Positions 29,101 to 39,377 of a DNA stretch of 64,000 nucleotides are shown here, piece after piece (position 1 is the first letter of the stretch; each line of letters opens with the position of its first letter). This stretch comes from Wuchereria bancrofti (taxonomy: Eukaryota; Nematoda; Chromadorea; Rhabditida; Onchocercidae). The stretch lies in NCBI GenBank assembly GCA_005281725.1, contig SSBO01000001.1, positions 3,270,399 through 3,334,398 on the forward strand, written 5' to 3'. Under the pieces are notes generated by a model that saw nothing but the letters and a program-made list of their open reading frames with translations, searched no databases and had not been told where the DNA came from. Made by a program: the position numbers and the translations under genes.

Positions 29101-31822
29101 GCAGTTTAGGAACAAACACCAGTTGGTCCTTATTTTGCAAAATGAAACATGTGATTATTGTTGTTTCGGTGATTATTGTTGTTTCGGCGCATAGCACCAT
29201 TAGTAATTTGGGCTTTTCTGTTTATTGGGGTCTCTGATATTCTACTTGTTTCTCTCCAGAAAATTTCTCATGAATTTCGTTCTACTGATAGTCACCAGAC
29301 ATTCGTTTAAATAAATCACTTGCAATTAATCCAAATAAATCGTTTGATTATTATTTTTTCTTAAGTGATAAACTTGGAACTCGTCATTTGGATTAGTTCA
29401 TTGTGTGGTCATTTGAAATTCTAAGAAATGTCATTTCCTTCTGTCATGTTGATATTTCATCGCTTCTGTACACTAATAGATTTCCAGCTGGAAGGATCGA
29501 GTACAAATTATTGAAGGCGATATGCGAGAGTTGAGTGAAAAGGTCAGAGCTGGTCAATTGCCATCCCCAGATTTAGTTGTTTCGGAATTGCTAGGATCTT
29601 TTGGTGATAATGAATTGTCTCCTGAATGCCTCGATAGTATCACGGATATTTTGCGCTCAACCACTATAAGCATTCCTCAACAATATACCAGTTATATCGG
29701 TAAGGTTTCGTTTATTCTGAAGTGGTAATAACTGACTTTGTTAAGTTATCTGAGGCAATACCATACTTTTTCTATTCTTGTTTCTGCTATCTTTTTCTCT
29801 TCTGAAATTATTGATATTTATGAATTAAATGGAACTGTTGTTTGTTGAAAACTTCCTGCTAATGAATTCCTGCTGAATTTATGCAGGGATCGATGTAAAT
29901 TATATTCAATGTTATAATTAAGATAGGCATTCGCTAAATTATCAGAATTTTTAGCGAACGTAGCACTGAACAATTACTTAGGCCCTTGATGATTAGAATT
30001 ATAGAACTCTACATACATTAACTAAGCTTTTTTGCCTTTTGGTATTTATGCATAATTGGAACACTTTGAATTTTTCTTTTTCGGATTAATTGTTTTTTCA
30101 ATTGATTTCCAGCTCCTATTCAGTCAGTTCGCTTGCACCAGAAAGTACTGTGCTGTTCTGGTGGTACAAAATATTTTGAGCGTGGTTTTCCTGGCCGTGG
30201 ACGACTGGAACCCGTTAAATTGCAGGATGGCACTTACGCACTACCGTATGTCCATGATTGATTAATTTCAGTGTTAAAGTGAAAGTAGCACTAAGTGGTC
30301 CAGAGGATAGAATGTGAACTTCACATAGTTTTAATAAATTTTAGATGTTAAAAATGTTTTATGCAACTCCAAAGGATGAGTTTCTTTCCCCATTCTCGTC
30401 CCTGTCAGTTTTAAGAAATGACAAGGCAGGAAGGTTAAAAATCAGGAAGAAATTAAATAGAGGTATATCCAACTGAAAGAGTGATTTGTCTCGTATTTAT
30501 CATTATATTGGATAAAATCGATATAGTTCTGATCCTAGTTTAAAAATTGATATTTTTTTTTTGACTGTGACGTTTTCAGTGAATGCCCGGAAGCTTCGCA
30601 ATTCGATGAAATATATGTAGTTTGCATGCGTTCTGTTTGTGAACTTGCAAAGCCCAAAGCCGTTTTCAATTTCGAGCATCCAAATTTTGAAAGAAAATCA
30701 AATGCCCGAAGTGTGTGCATTCAGTTCACAATCGACATGCAGTCAGAGGTAGATTGAGGAATTCTTTTCTAAATATCCAATACTTTTAAATATGTCCGAT
30801 TTTTTTCCTCCTGTCATTGGCATGTAAAAGTGTTTCATCGTTTATTTCGTAGCACTAAATATGAATCGTTATTTTTCACCTGTTAAGTGAATTTTGGGAT
30901 AACATTTTAAGTGAAATGCAATCATTATATAATTCCCATCAGTTAATTTGTACAACGATGTTGATGAATTGTTGATACATGTTGATACCGATTTTGCATT
31001 TTCATGCAAAGCACCAGATAGTTACTTTCTGTGTTCGAGATGTTCTGACGATTGTACGATAATAGCATTTGAGACGTACTGCATTACAGTGCATGATTTG
31101 GTAGTTGATATGATACTTAACATGGCAAAAAATATTTTTATTACAATAATCCCTTTCAGTTAATGGGATTCGCAGGCTACTTTACTGCACGACTTTATAG
31201 GAATTGTCAATTGAGCATTGTTCCACAGACGCACACGAAAGGTTTAGTTAGTTGGTTTCCAGCACTTATACCGCTTCGACATCTTTATCGTTTACAGAAG
31301 GGTACTGAAGTAAGTTTTGGTTCCAGAAAAATTATTAAGAACTTCACAAAAATTCACACATCACATAAACATACAGCAGCTCGTTCTATGGATCAAATTC
31401 ATTTTAAAACAAAAAAAAAAAAAACTTTGCACTTGGAGATTTGTACTTGAAGGTTTTGGATATTTATGATTTTTTCATGAATTGAAATTTGCGGAAACTA
31501 TGACATTTGGATAAAGCGCTATAGATGATGAATATTAGCAGTTTGAAGAGATTTGATGTGTTAAGCGGTTAAATTGTTTTAGGTTATCTTTCATGTTGAA
31601 CGAAAAATTGATACGCGAGGTGTTTGGTATGAGTGGTTTTGTGAATTCCAGGTATTTGCTTCCTTGATTATCATTTTTAAGTTTGAACGTAGAAATTAAA
31701 TAACTTGTAGTATTATCTTTTGCGGTGTTGTTTTATCCACCATTCAGTTTTCTGCATATCTCATCTGGAAGGGCTGGAAGATTAGCAGAAAGCAACAGTG
31801 CAGTAATCGGTATGGTCCCTAA
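26129..31822 (+). CDS. prmt-5: Protein arginine N-methyltransferase 5 (symmetric dimethylation)
   Basis: PRMT5 makes symmetric dimethylarginine on Sm proteins, histones and other substrates. Exons: 26129-26340, 26674-26824, 27168-27289, 27617-27874, 27998-28454, 28647-28829, 28985-29121, 29488-29699, 30113-30245, 30580-30748, 31160-31309, 31583-31651, 31748-31822, giving 775 aa (human 637). The N-terminal half is a diverged TIM-barrel region, clearest at DVKLWGTYVIGRISDWI and AVGLRLCPNLADEF. The catalytic half has MPLQPLADNL, phenylalanine 418 in TYAIFEED (the PRMT5-specific Phe), SAM motif LLGAGRGPL at about 453-461, and the double-E loop SELLGSFGDNELSPECL (E540, E549). MGFAGYF and LVSWFPALIPL lie in the beta-barrel. 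The last exon is suspect: its other frame fits the conserved C-terminus better. Family call certain; first exon and extreme C-terminus less so. Confidence 0.95.
29152..29187. repeat. 18-bp tandem repeat in a PRMT5 intron
   Basis: TGATTATTGTTGTTTCGG occurs twice in direct tandem (29152-29169 and 29170-29187) just inside the intron that follows exon 28985-29121. The copies are identical. Confidence 0.85.
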
Positions 31823-32906
31823 CGGTTCTGTTTTCTAATTTGCTGGTTGTTCTAAATATCTATATAAGACAGAAGTTTTACAATTCTTTTGAGTGTGTAC
31901 GAAGCTTTTATAATTACAAAATAAACTTAGTTTTTTATAATGAAATTTTATTCGCTTTTTGAAGAATGTTGATGGAAAAATCAAAACAACGCCATTGCAA
32001 AATAAGGATGGCATGAGTTATTTCATGCGCTTATAAATACCTGACTATGCGGACGTTGGTGATATTTCTGCTGTTTTCGGCGATGTTGAATTCGTGTAAT
32101 ATTTATGTTCAGGCATTTGAGAATTGTCATCCCATGTTGATGTCTCTGAAATGATAAATCATAATTTCTACTTGTTATTTCTGATTTCATATTTTATGCT
32201 GTTTTAAAAAATGATTTATTGCTATGCTCAGATTGTAGCATTTTGTGAAGGAAGTTATCTTCTATGTAGCAGATCCAAATTTTGACTCTCACAGATTTTT
32301 TGGCGCCCTAGAAATATTTGGAAGAACAACTCTTGAAATGAGTTTTATTAGCCTGTGATTATCAGCTTTAGTACATTGTGCTTTGAGTATAACATTTCTG
32401 AGATGAATCTGTATGTCTAGCACAAGTGGAAGGTTTTTTTTTCTAATAAAAACTTTGATACCTGATTGTAACTAATTGTTAATTGTTGGTTTGTGTGGTC
32501 TTCTGGATATTTTTTCCTCACAAGTTTTACAGATAAACTTCAAAAAGAAGTACTGGTTTTTGTTATTCCATAGAAACTCCATTGATTGTCAACTCTCATT
32601 GTTTCGTTATCGTAATATTTCACTTCGATTTGTTAAATTGGTTCGACAAAGTTCGGAACTATTGTTTCTTTTTTTTAATGTAGAAAATGGATAGTCTTAT
32701 TTTATTTATATTTTTTAGAAAATGCAATAGCAGATTGGGAGTTTTCCTAGTACTTATTTAACAACACACACACATACACGTACATTTATCAACTTATCAC
32801 AAACACAGTTGTGCGTGGTTTGCTAATGTATAACTTGTTGAGAGTAGTTATGTTGAGTTTAAAATAATTTTCAGGTGCTGATATCTTCAGTGTAAGTGAT
32901 GTTTGG
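31823..32906. other. Intergenic region between the PRMT5 and PEX10 genes
   Basis: No gene is supported. A short CA-rich run lies at about 32763-32780. A pyrimidine tract ending TTTTCAG at 32874 lies 32 bases before the PEX10 ATG and is a probable trans-splice acceptor. A 72-codon frame at 32476-32694 is judged to be chance. Confidence 0.6.
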
Positions 32907-35220
32907 ATGAAAGTTTTCGTAGCTGATTTAAGTGAAGTACTACTCGCTGAACGCTGTGACGAAGGCGAAACTGATTATTTAGCGGGGGAACTATCGCACA
33001 TTGTCAAAGTATCATTTCACTTGCTTAGGCTTTAGGGTGAAAGATTTAGCTAGGAGAGAAGCATATTAAGTTTCCAAATAAGGAAGATTTTTCCGGTGCA
33101 ATCAGTGAACTAAATTTTCCTGATTGCTTCGATCAGTTAATTATTTTGATCTTTTCCTTAATTGAAAAGTTCATTTGCTGTGAGCTGTTCTGCACATGTC
33201 TGGGTTCTGTTTCAATACATGGGTAAAATTCTCAAAACGTATTTTCATCACATGAATGTTGTTTAGGATTTATTAGGTCCGCGGTTCTGGATTTCTTATT
33301 GGAATTATTATCCGTTCCTAGCAAATACTTTGTATTACGCTGCCACGTTCTTATCAGGTAAAATTTCTTAAATATGTCGTAGGTTTGGATATTATACTGT
33401 AGAGTTAGATGTTATCTCATTTTTTGTTCAATTTCGTGGTAAGAACTAAATATTTCTTTCACTTTCTAAATTATTTAATGAGCTGCATACTTGTATTTAG
33501 AAAAAAAATTTTTTTTTCAAAAATTACGTTGAGAAACTTTGCTGAACTGGCCATTTGTTAACTTCAGTACTCTTCATTAGATTTAATCACACTGACTTTA
33601 TAACGCTGAAGAAAATTTGCGTTATTAAATTTCAACAAAATTTATCACGTCATCTGTTGGCCGTATTTCTTTGTTGTAGTAGTTTTTTGGAAAAGTCCCA
33701 TCCTAGATTATTTGAATCTGATTGAGCCTTTGAGGAGAAGATGCCAATTACAATGAATTTCGTACAATTCAAGTTAATCATCTTCAAAGAAAATCGTTTT
33801 GGACTTCTTTAAATTTATAGCAGTGCAAACAGTCGGCGAGGAGTACATTGCGCTTCTACCATTGGTATCAGTTCGACAACGTAAAGTACCGGCCTTCACA
33901 CGTCGTTTAATTTTTATCCTCTCCTTTGCTGTGGCACCATTTCTGGTTGAAAAAGTCCTCGAAAGAATTGAAGATAATTTGAGAGATTCACTGATTGCCA
34001 GTGAAACTCGTTTCTTCGATGGGAAGCGAAGAAATCTTCGCAAAATTCTGCTCAATCTTGTTGTCTTGATCAGGTTCTTATTCAAGATCAGTCGTTCATG
34101 ATTAACTTGTATAAATTAAGTAAATCATTTATGTAATCAATCCTGTCATACTTTTCAAGAAAATTTGTAGGAAACAGGCTTAGACAAAAGATGCTATCTT
34201 TTTCAGGTTTACTGGTATTCCGTTGCTGTATCGTTTGAATTTAGCATTATTTTATTTATTTGGAACATATTATTATATTTCAAAGCGTCTAATCGGTTTG
34301 CAGTACGTTTCATTTCGGTCACAGTCAAATTATCAGGTACATCTCATAGAACTGTTATTCATAGTGAGGAACTTCATTCATATTGAGGGAATGATTTTGT
34401 TCTATAGGTGATCTAATTTGTTGGCAGAAAGAAAAAGTCAAGCGATATAATTTTATCCTCATGTTTTAAGAAGTCATTTTTAGAAATGTAAAGCTTAGGG
34501 AAAACGGCGAGTCTCTGCTGCTGAATTAGTTGAACTAAAAGGTCAAATACTTTGCATATTACACAAACTTTTGAGGAACATTTTGCAGGCTTTATTTTAT
34601 TTCCGTTTTTTTGGAGCAATAAACATTGCACAAATTGTTTCAAGTGCAGTAATTTGGATTCGAGACCAATTGAGAAAACAGCGTAGTGAGAAAGCAGCTG
34701 TTGAATTCAGACAGTTTTCTGAATCCGAAATATCGGAAGAGGAGTACGACTTGGTAAATCACTTTGTATATCATGATGATGTTCTTTTTCAAGTTGAAGT
34801 AAGGATGTTATTAAGTTGGAGACTTCTATTTAAAATTTTGTCCGTTCGACTTCTTTGATTTCTTTTAAATTCGGTAGTCTTGAAAATGATGGACTATGAA
34901 AGGCTACCTTTGGCTTGCATTCATTTTATGTTTTTATTTTAAATTTCAATTGCATACATTTTTCGACTATGAAGTTTATTTATTTTAAACTTTGTTATTA
35001 GCGGCTAGTCTTTTTGTAGGCTGTAGGCAATTCATTCCGATGTTCACTTTGTTGGCAATACAATAAGTCACCAGTTTGTATTCCTTGTGGGCATCTATTC
35101 TGTTGGAGTTGCATTTCAAAGCACATACAGTTTGCTGTAACTGACAGTGCTTTAGTATTTTGTCCACAGTGTCGAGAAGAATTTCATCGAAGTCGAGTGG
35201 TACCGATATTGAATTTATAA
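32907..35220 (+). CDS. prx-10: Peroxisome biogenesis factor 10 (PEX10), RING E3 ligase
   Basis: PEX10 is an integral peroxisomal membrane protein of the PEX2/PEX10/PEX12 ubiquitin ligase that recycles PEX5. Exons: 32907-33008, 33267-33357, 33821-34073, 34207-34336, 34589-34753, 35020-35220, all in frame, giving 313 aa (human 326). The N-terminal PEX2/12-type region includes GPRFWISYW, TVGEEYIALLP and VPAFTRRLIFILSFAVAPFL. Hydrophobic stretches follow (LNLALFYLFGTYYYISKRL; FRFFGAINIAQIVSS). The C-terminal RING begins near residue 255: CSLCWQ, then CIPCGHLFCWSCI, then CPQC. The ATG chosen follows a trans-splice-like site by 32 bases. The wars-2 start lies 153 bp beyond the stop, so this is probably the upstream gene of an operon. 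Confidence 0.93.
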
Positions 35221-35373
35221 CTGGTATGACATTTTCTATTTCTCGAAGTTTTTCTTTCATTGTTTCTTGCTTTCATCCGTACTCACTATGAAGTTTACTT
35301 TTATTGGTGTTGTTCTTCTTATCTTTTTTCTCTTTTAGTCTGCCTTTTAGTCTTTTCCAGGAAGGCAGTAATT
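35221..35373 (+). promoter_or_regulatory. Short intercistronic region, probable SL trans-splice site
   Basis: Only 153 bp separate the PEX10 stop from the WARS2 start. The stretch is T/C-rich, lacks AATAAA, and ends with two acceptor-like sites (CTCTTTTAG at about 35339, CTTTTCCAG at 35360) just before the ATG at 35374. This spacing and composition match nematode operon junctions. Confidence 0.6.
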
Positions 35374-38242
35374 ATGAATGTATTTTCTGTAATTGGGAGA
35401 GAGTTATCATACAAAAGTCCGAAATGGTTATTTGGAAAAGGAATTTTTCGATTTGCATCATCAGTTAAGTCAGAGTTAGAAAATAAATATTTCCCAGTAA
35501 TATATGTCTCTGGTATCCAACCAACGGGCGTTCCACATCTGGGTAATTATTTTGGCTTCATCCAGCACTGGATCAGTTTACAAAATGTTTGTTTCTTTAT
35601 TTCTTTTGCTGGTATTTTTTTAATACTCAACTAGTTTATTTATCGCTCAAGCATATAATTTTGTTTCGGACTCGTCAGGCTGATTTTAGAAGTTCTATAG
35701 AGAATTGTAGGGTTTAGAAGCTTAGAAAAGTACTAACCTTATTAGTTTTTGGATAAGTTTATGAAGTGATGCAAGTAACACATTTTTTCAGGATGGCCGC
35801 TCAAAGCAGATGTATCTTTCTATTGCTGATTATCACTCGATTTCAATGGGTTTCACTAATCCTTTGGAAGTGAGCTAACTAATGTTTTCCATATTTGTAA
35901 CTGAAAGGATTTCATACGGATTGCTTTTATTAAGTTTTTATATAACGTAGAATTTGACATTTTCATGAGCAGCGTAGTGAGTCACTTAGCACCTCAAGTT
36001 TACACTATTCTTCGTTAGACGCTATTGTATGCAGTTGTAGAATTTTTGAAAAAACTTGTCTCTTCTTGTCTGTAAACTTAACAAGTCATAGAGGTCTTTC
36101 AGTAAATTCCTCAACTTAACTTCCTTTATTCTCCTTTTCATTAATTTAAATTTCTTCCTTAATAAGTTAAAGTGAACCACATGTACTGACTCTGTTTCTT
36201 GAAATTCACTGCTTTTCTCGGTTTGGAAATAACTGTGATAGTGATCGAAGTTGTCACATGTTGTTTAATCAATCTTGTTATCGTTTGTATATTTCATATT
36301 TCCTGCTGGGTTGTTAAAACTTTTGAAACGATTACGGCATGTTCATTGCTGACGCATGTTCATCTTAGACAGTGGTCAACATCAGCTTCCCAAAGATGTT
36401 TTACTACGTAACCTCGAACTCTTCATAGTAGTACGAAACTTTATTTATAGATGAGAAATAACATTTTTAAAATGGCTGCGAGTCTATTGGCTTGTGGATT
36501 AGATCCAGAGAAAACGACTTTGTTCCAGCAGAGCAGAGTGGCTGATCATGCTAACTTGATGTATATACTGGGAAGTTTGCAGACGATTTCTAGGCTTACT
36601 CGAATGCCACAGTATAAGGATAAAGCTGCTGTGTTCGTTTTCGACATTTTAAAAACAATCAGTAAAATTCAGGTTTTATCTCTGCTTATCATGAATGGTT
36701 TAACTTGTTCCATTTCTCGCACCATGTGCAAAAAACTGTACTGTAATAGTACCTGAAAAAAGCCTTAGCACCTCAAGTTTATACTATTCTTCGTTAGACG
36801 CTACTGTATGCAGTTGTAGACATGGACGTAATTTTTGAAAAAACTTGTAAACTTAACAAGACAGTAACTTAACAATAAATGCAGTCTTTTTAACAGTAGA
36901 TTTTAGTGACATATAGCTTTCAGCTGTAATAACTGTTAATTGGATTTAATTTTGCACTATTCCAGGAAAACGTTACCTTTTGAAAGAGGGAAGTTCCTGG
37001 TCCGTTTATTTGCTTAAATTTTGTTTCACTGCAGTTTCAAACATGGTAACATTCCTGTGAATCTGCAGTTATATCCTATTCTGCAAGCAGCTGATGTACT
37101 GTTGTATAAAGGAACTCATGTACTAGTTGGTGACGACCAGACGCAGCACCTGCTTCTGATGAGAGATTTGGCTTTCAAATGCAATGCCGTTCTTCACTGT
37201 GATTTCTTCCCAGTCCCAGTTCAAGTTAAATTTAATCCTTTTGTCTTTAGGATAAATGATTTAGGCCTACAACTATTGTTGCTACATATTTTAGTATTAT
37301 TAATTAAGAAGGCATTCATCATGTCATGAGATCTTACAATAACTCTCAACCACGGTTTTGAAGTTTAGAAACTGAATCGAATAGAGGGGTGGATGAAAGA
37401 AAAAAACATTCTTAAAGAGATTTGGCTTTCAAATATAAGCAGTACTTTGCAAAGCCTTTTTGAAGTTCTGCAGTAGCTCAAATTTCAGATAAGTGCTAGA
37501 TGTGCACGTTTAAAAAGCTTACAAAACTCAACGAAAAAGATGAGTAAGTCGATGGGTAACGATCGATCGCGTATTCTGATAAGTGACATAAAACAAATAA
37601 TTGTTGAGAAATGTGCAAAAGCCTTGAGTGATTCGCAATCCAATATTACTTATGAGCCGGAAAAGCGTCCTGCAGTCAGTAATCTAGTGGGTTTTGTTTG
37701 CATTTCTAAAATATATAAGACTCGTCCTAAAAGTCTTGTCATGTGAAAAGTTAAAAACAAGAAATGCTTCAGCTGACATTCTATTTTGAGGAAATATAGC
37801 TTGAAGATACTAGCTGTTGTTATCAGAAATTTACGAAATTTGCTTTCCATGTAATAACACTTACTGCCTTGCAGTATCATTGGCTTGCTTATGCTACTCT
37901 CTTTCTAGATGTGACTAAATTTTCTATAGCAATTTATTTTTCTGAACTTATGCATTGCAGGTAACTCTTTATGCCTTAGCTACTGGTCTGAGCGTGGAAA
38001 ACGTAATCGATGAATGTGCCAGTTTGGATACGAAAGGATTCAAATCACGTTTGGCGGAAAAAATTGATGCCCATATTGCGCCATTTCGAGAAAAATATGA
38101 AAGATTACTCCAAGAGCCGCAGTTAATTCGAGATATTCTAACGATTGGTACTCAGAGAGCTGAAAAAAAGGCTCAAGAAACGATGGCAGAATTGAGGGAA
38201 TTGCTAGGTTTTAACTTATCCCACCAAGCTATAAACAAGTAA
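35374..38242 (+). CDS. wars-2: Mitochondrial tryptophanyl-tRNA synthetase
   Basis: Class I synthetase charging mitochondrial tRNA-Trp. Exons: 35374-35586, 35792-35869, 36451-36632, 37035-37224, 37489-37686, 37961-38242, in frame, giving 380 aa (human WARS2 360). The first ~38 residues are basic and hydrophobic, consistent with a mitochondrial targeting sequence. [17 protein letters not shown] at 45-61 contains the HIGH-type motif. TrpRS-specific [13 protein letters not shown] and VGDDQTQHL follow in exon 4, and KMSKS is at 238-242. The C-terminal part has [13 protein letters not shown] and a long helical tail. A C. elegans-like pairing of a cytosolic and a mitochondrial enzyme is expected; this is the bacterial-type mitochondrial one. 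It probably shares an operon promoter with PEX10. Its introns 2 and 3 hold a direct repeat. Confidence 0.95.
35985..36860. repeat. ~100-bp direct repeat flanking WARS2 exon 3
   Basis: About 35985-36085 (intron 2) recurs at about 36764-36860 (intron 3). Both begin CTTAGCACCTCAAGTTTA, continue with CACTATTCTTCGTTAGACGC (TACTATTC in copy 2) and GTATGCAGTTGTAGA, and end TAAACTTAACAAG. They differ by a few substitutions and by small indels (ACATGGACGT is extra in copy 2, a TCTCTTCTTGTC stretch in copy 1). Exon 36451-36632 lies between them. Confidence 0.85.
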
Positions 38243-39377
38243 ATAGATATCCTTGTTATAATGAAAAGTTTAAATATATAAGGTTGACTCTCATACTGTA
38301 TAGTTGACTTACTGTATATAGTTTGTACAAAAGTGCTAGGACAACTGGAAATATAATCTTCCATTAATGCCCCTTAAATTTTCACTGTTGTTTTTTTTTC
38401 TAATTCTTGGTTTGTATGTTTTATATTGTTTTAATACGTTTGTTATGATGCGTCATTTTACTTATATCTTAAAACAATAAATTTGCTCACAAAAAACTTT
38501 TTAAAAAATACAACCTTACCTCATCTCTGGAAGCAACAACAATCAGATAACAACGTTGCCATGATTAAGAGGATGACTGAAAGATGGAAGGTCTCTTAGC
38601 AATCAGAGTGACGCTCTCTAGATAACATAGTTACTGAATGAGCATTCCACAGTTGCTCTGATAGATTTCATAGATTGAATTATTCGTAATGTATGGACCT
38701 TACATTAAATTTTTTACTACACTGGTTTTGTAATTCGAAATATGCTCCAGACGAAGGTTTTACTAAGTCTACAGTTATGAGAGATGAAGAGATTATTCAA
38801 GAGTTGAAAATGAAGTTTTGGACGGGTCGTTGGAGTTCGTGGAATGTAAGCTGGGGAATATCGTTTGTTATCAGATTTCATCCCTATTTTATTGAAGATA
38901 CTACATTTCAAAAGCATTCTTGCCTAATTTTGGTAGTATAGTAGCCAAATGAACTAGTCTTGTAAGAATTCTGAACGATCACAAGAGATGAAAAAGAGCT
39001 TTTTTTTGGATTAATTTATTGATGTGGTCTCTCCGTATCACCAAAATTATTTAGCAATATAAATGATGTAAAAAATGAGAGAGAGAAAAAGAGACTCATT
39101 GGTAATTGGATATTTTTGACCCATTTTTGTAGAAATAACTTTTTGAACGCAGTGGGAATAATAACTGTTACTTGAGCAGTCGTAGTAACAACAATAATAA
39201 AAAAGTGTAATAGTAACAACAGTATTTATGTGAAAAAGTTTAGGTTTTACCTTTCGAGTACTGCTAGCTTTCGGACTACTATATTTTTTTTCCCAAATGA
39301 TTCCTAATAAAATGATTGGGAAGTAAATAAATGAACTAAGAGAGAAACCTAGATAACTGCAGTGGACTGAGTCGAAC
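38243..39377. other. Intergenic region between the WARS2 and Piezo genes
   Basis: Contains an AATAAA at 38476-38481, a plausible WARS2 polyadenylation signal. A short open stretch at about 38777-38848 (ATG, MRDEEIIQELKMKF, ending at a GTAAGC donor) could be an alternative first exon of the Piezo gene, but its phase does not match the next exon, so it is not called. Confidence 0.5.

Noticed and set aside
38693..38941. 82-codon frame upstream of the Piezo gene
   Set aside because: The segment beginning MRDEEIIQELK ends at a good GTAAGC donor but in phase 0, while the first certain Piezo exon needs phase 1. The 13-nt exon 39378-39390 (ATG...CAAG before GTAAGC) fits the phase.
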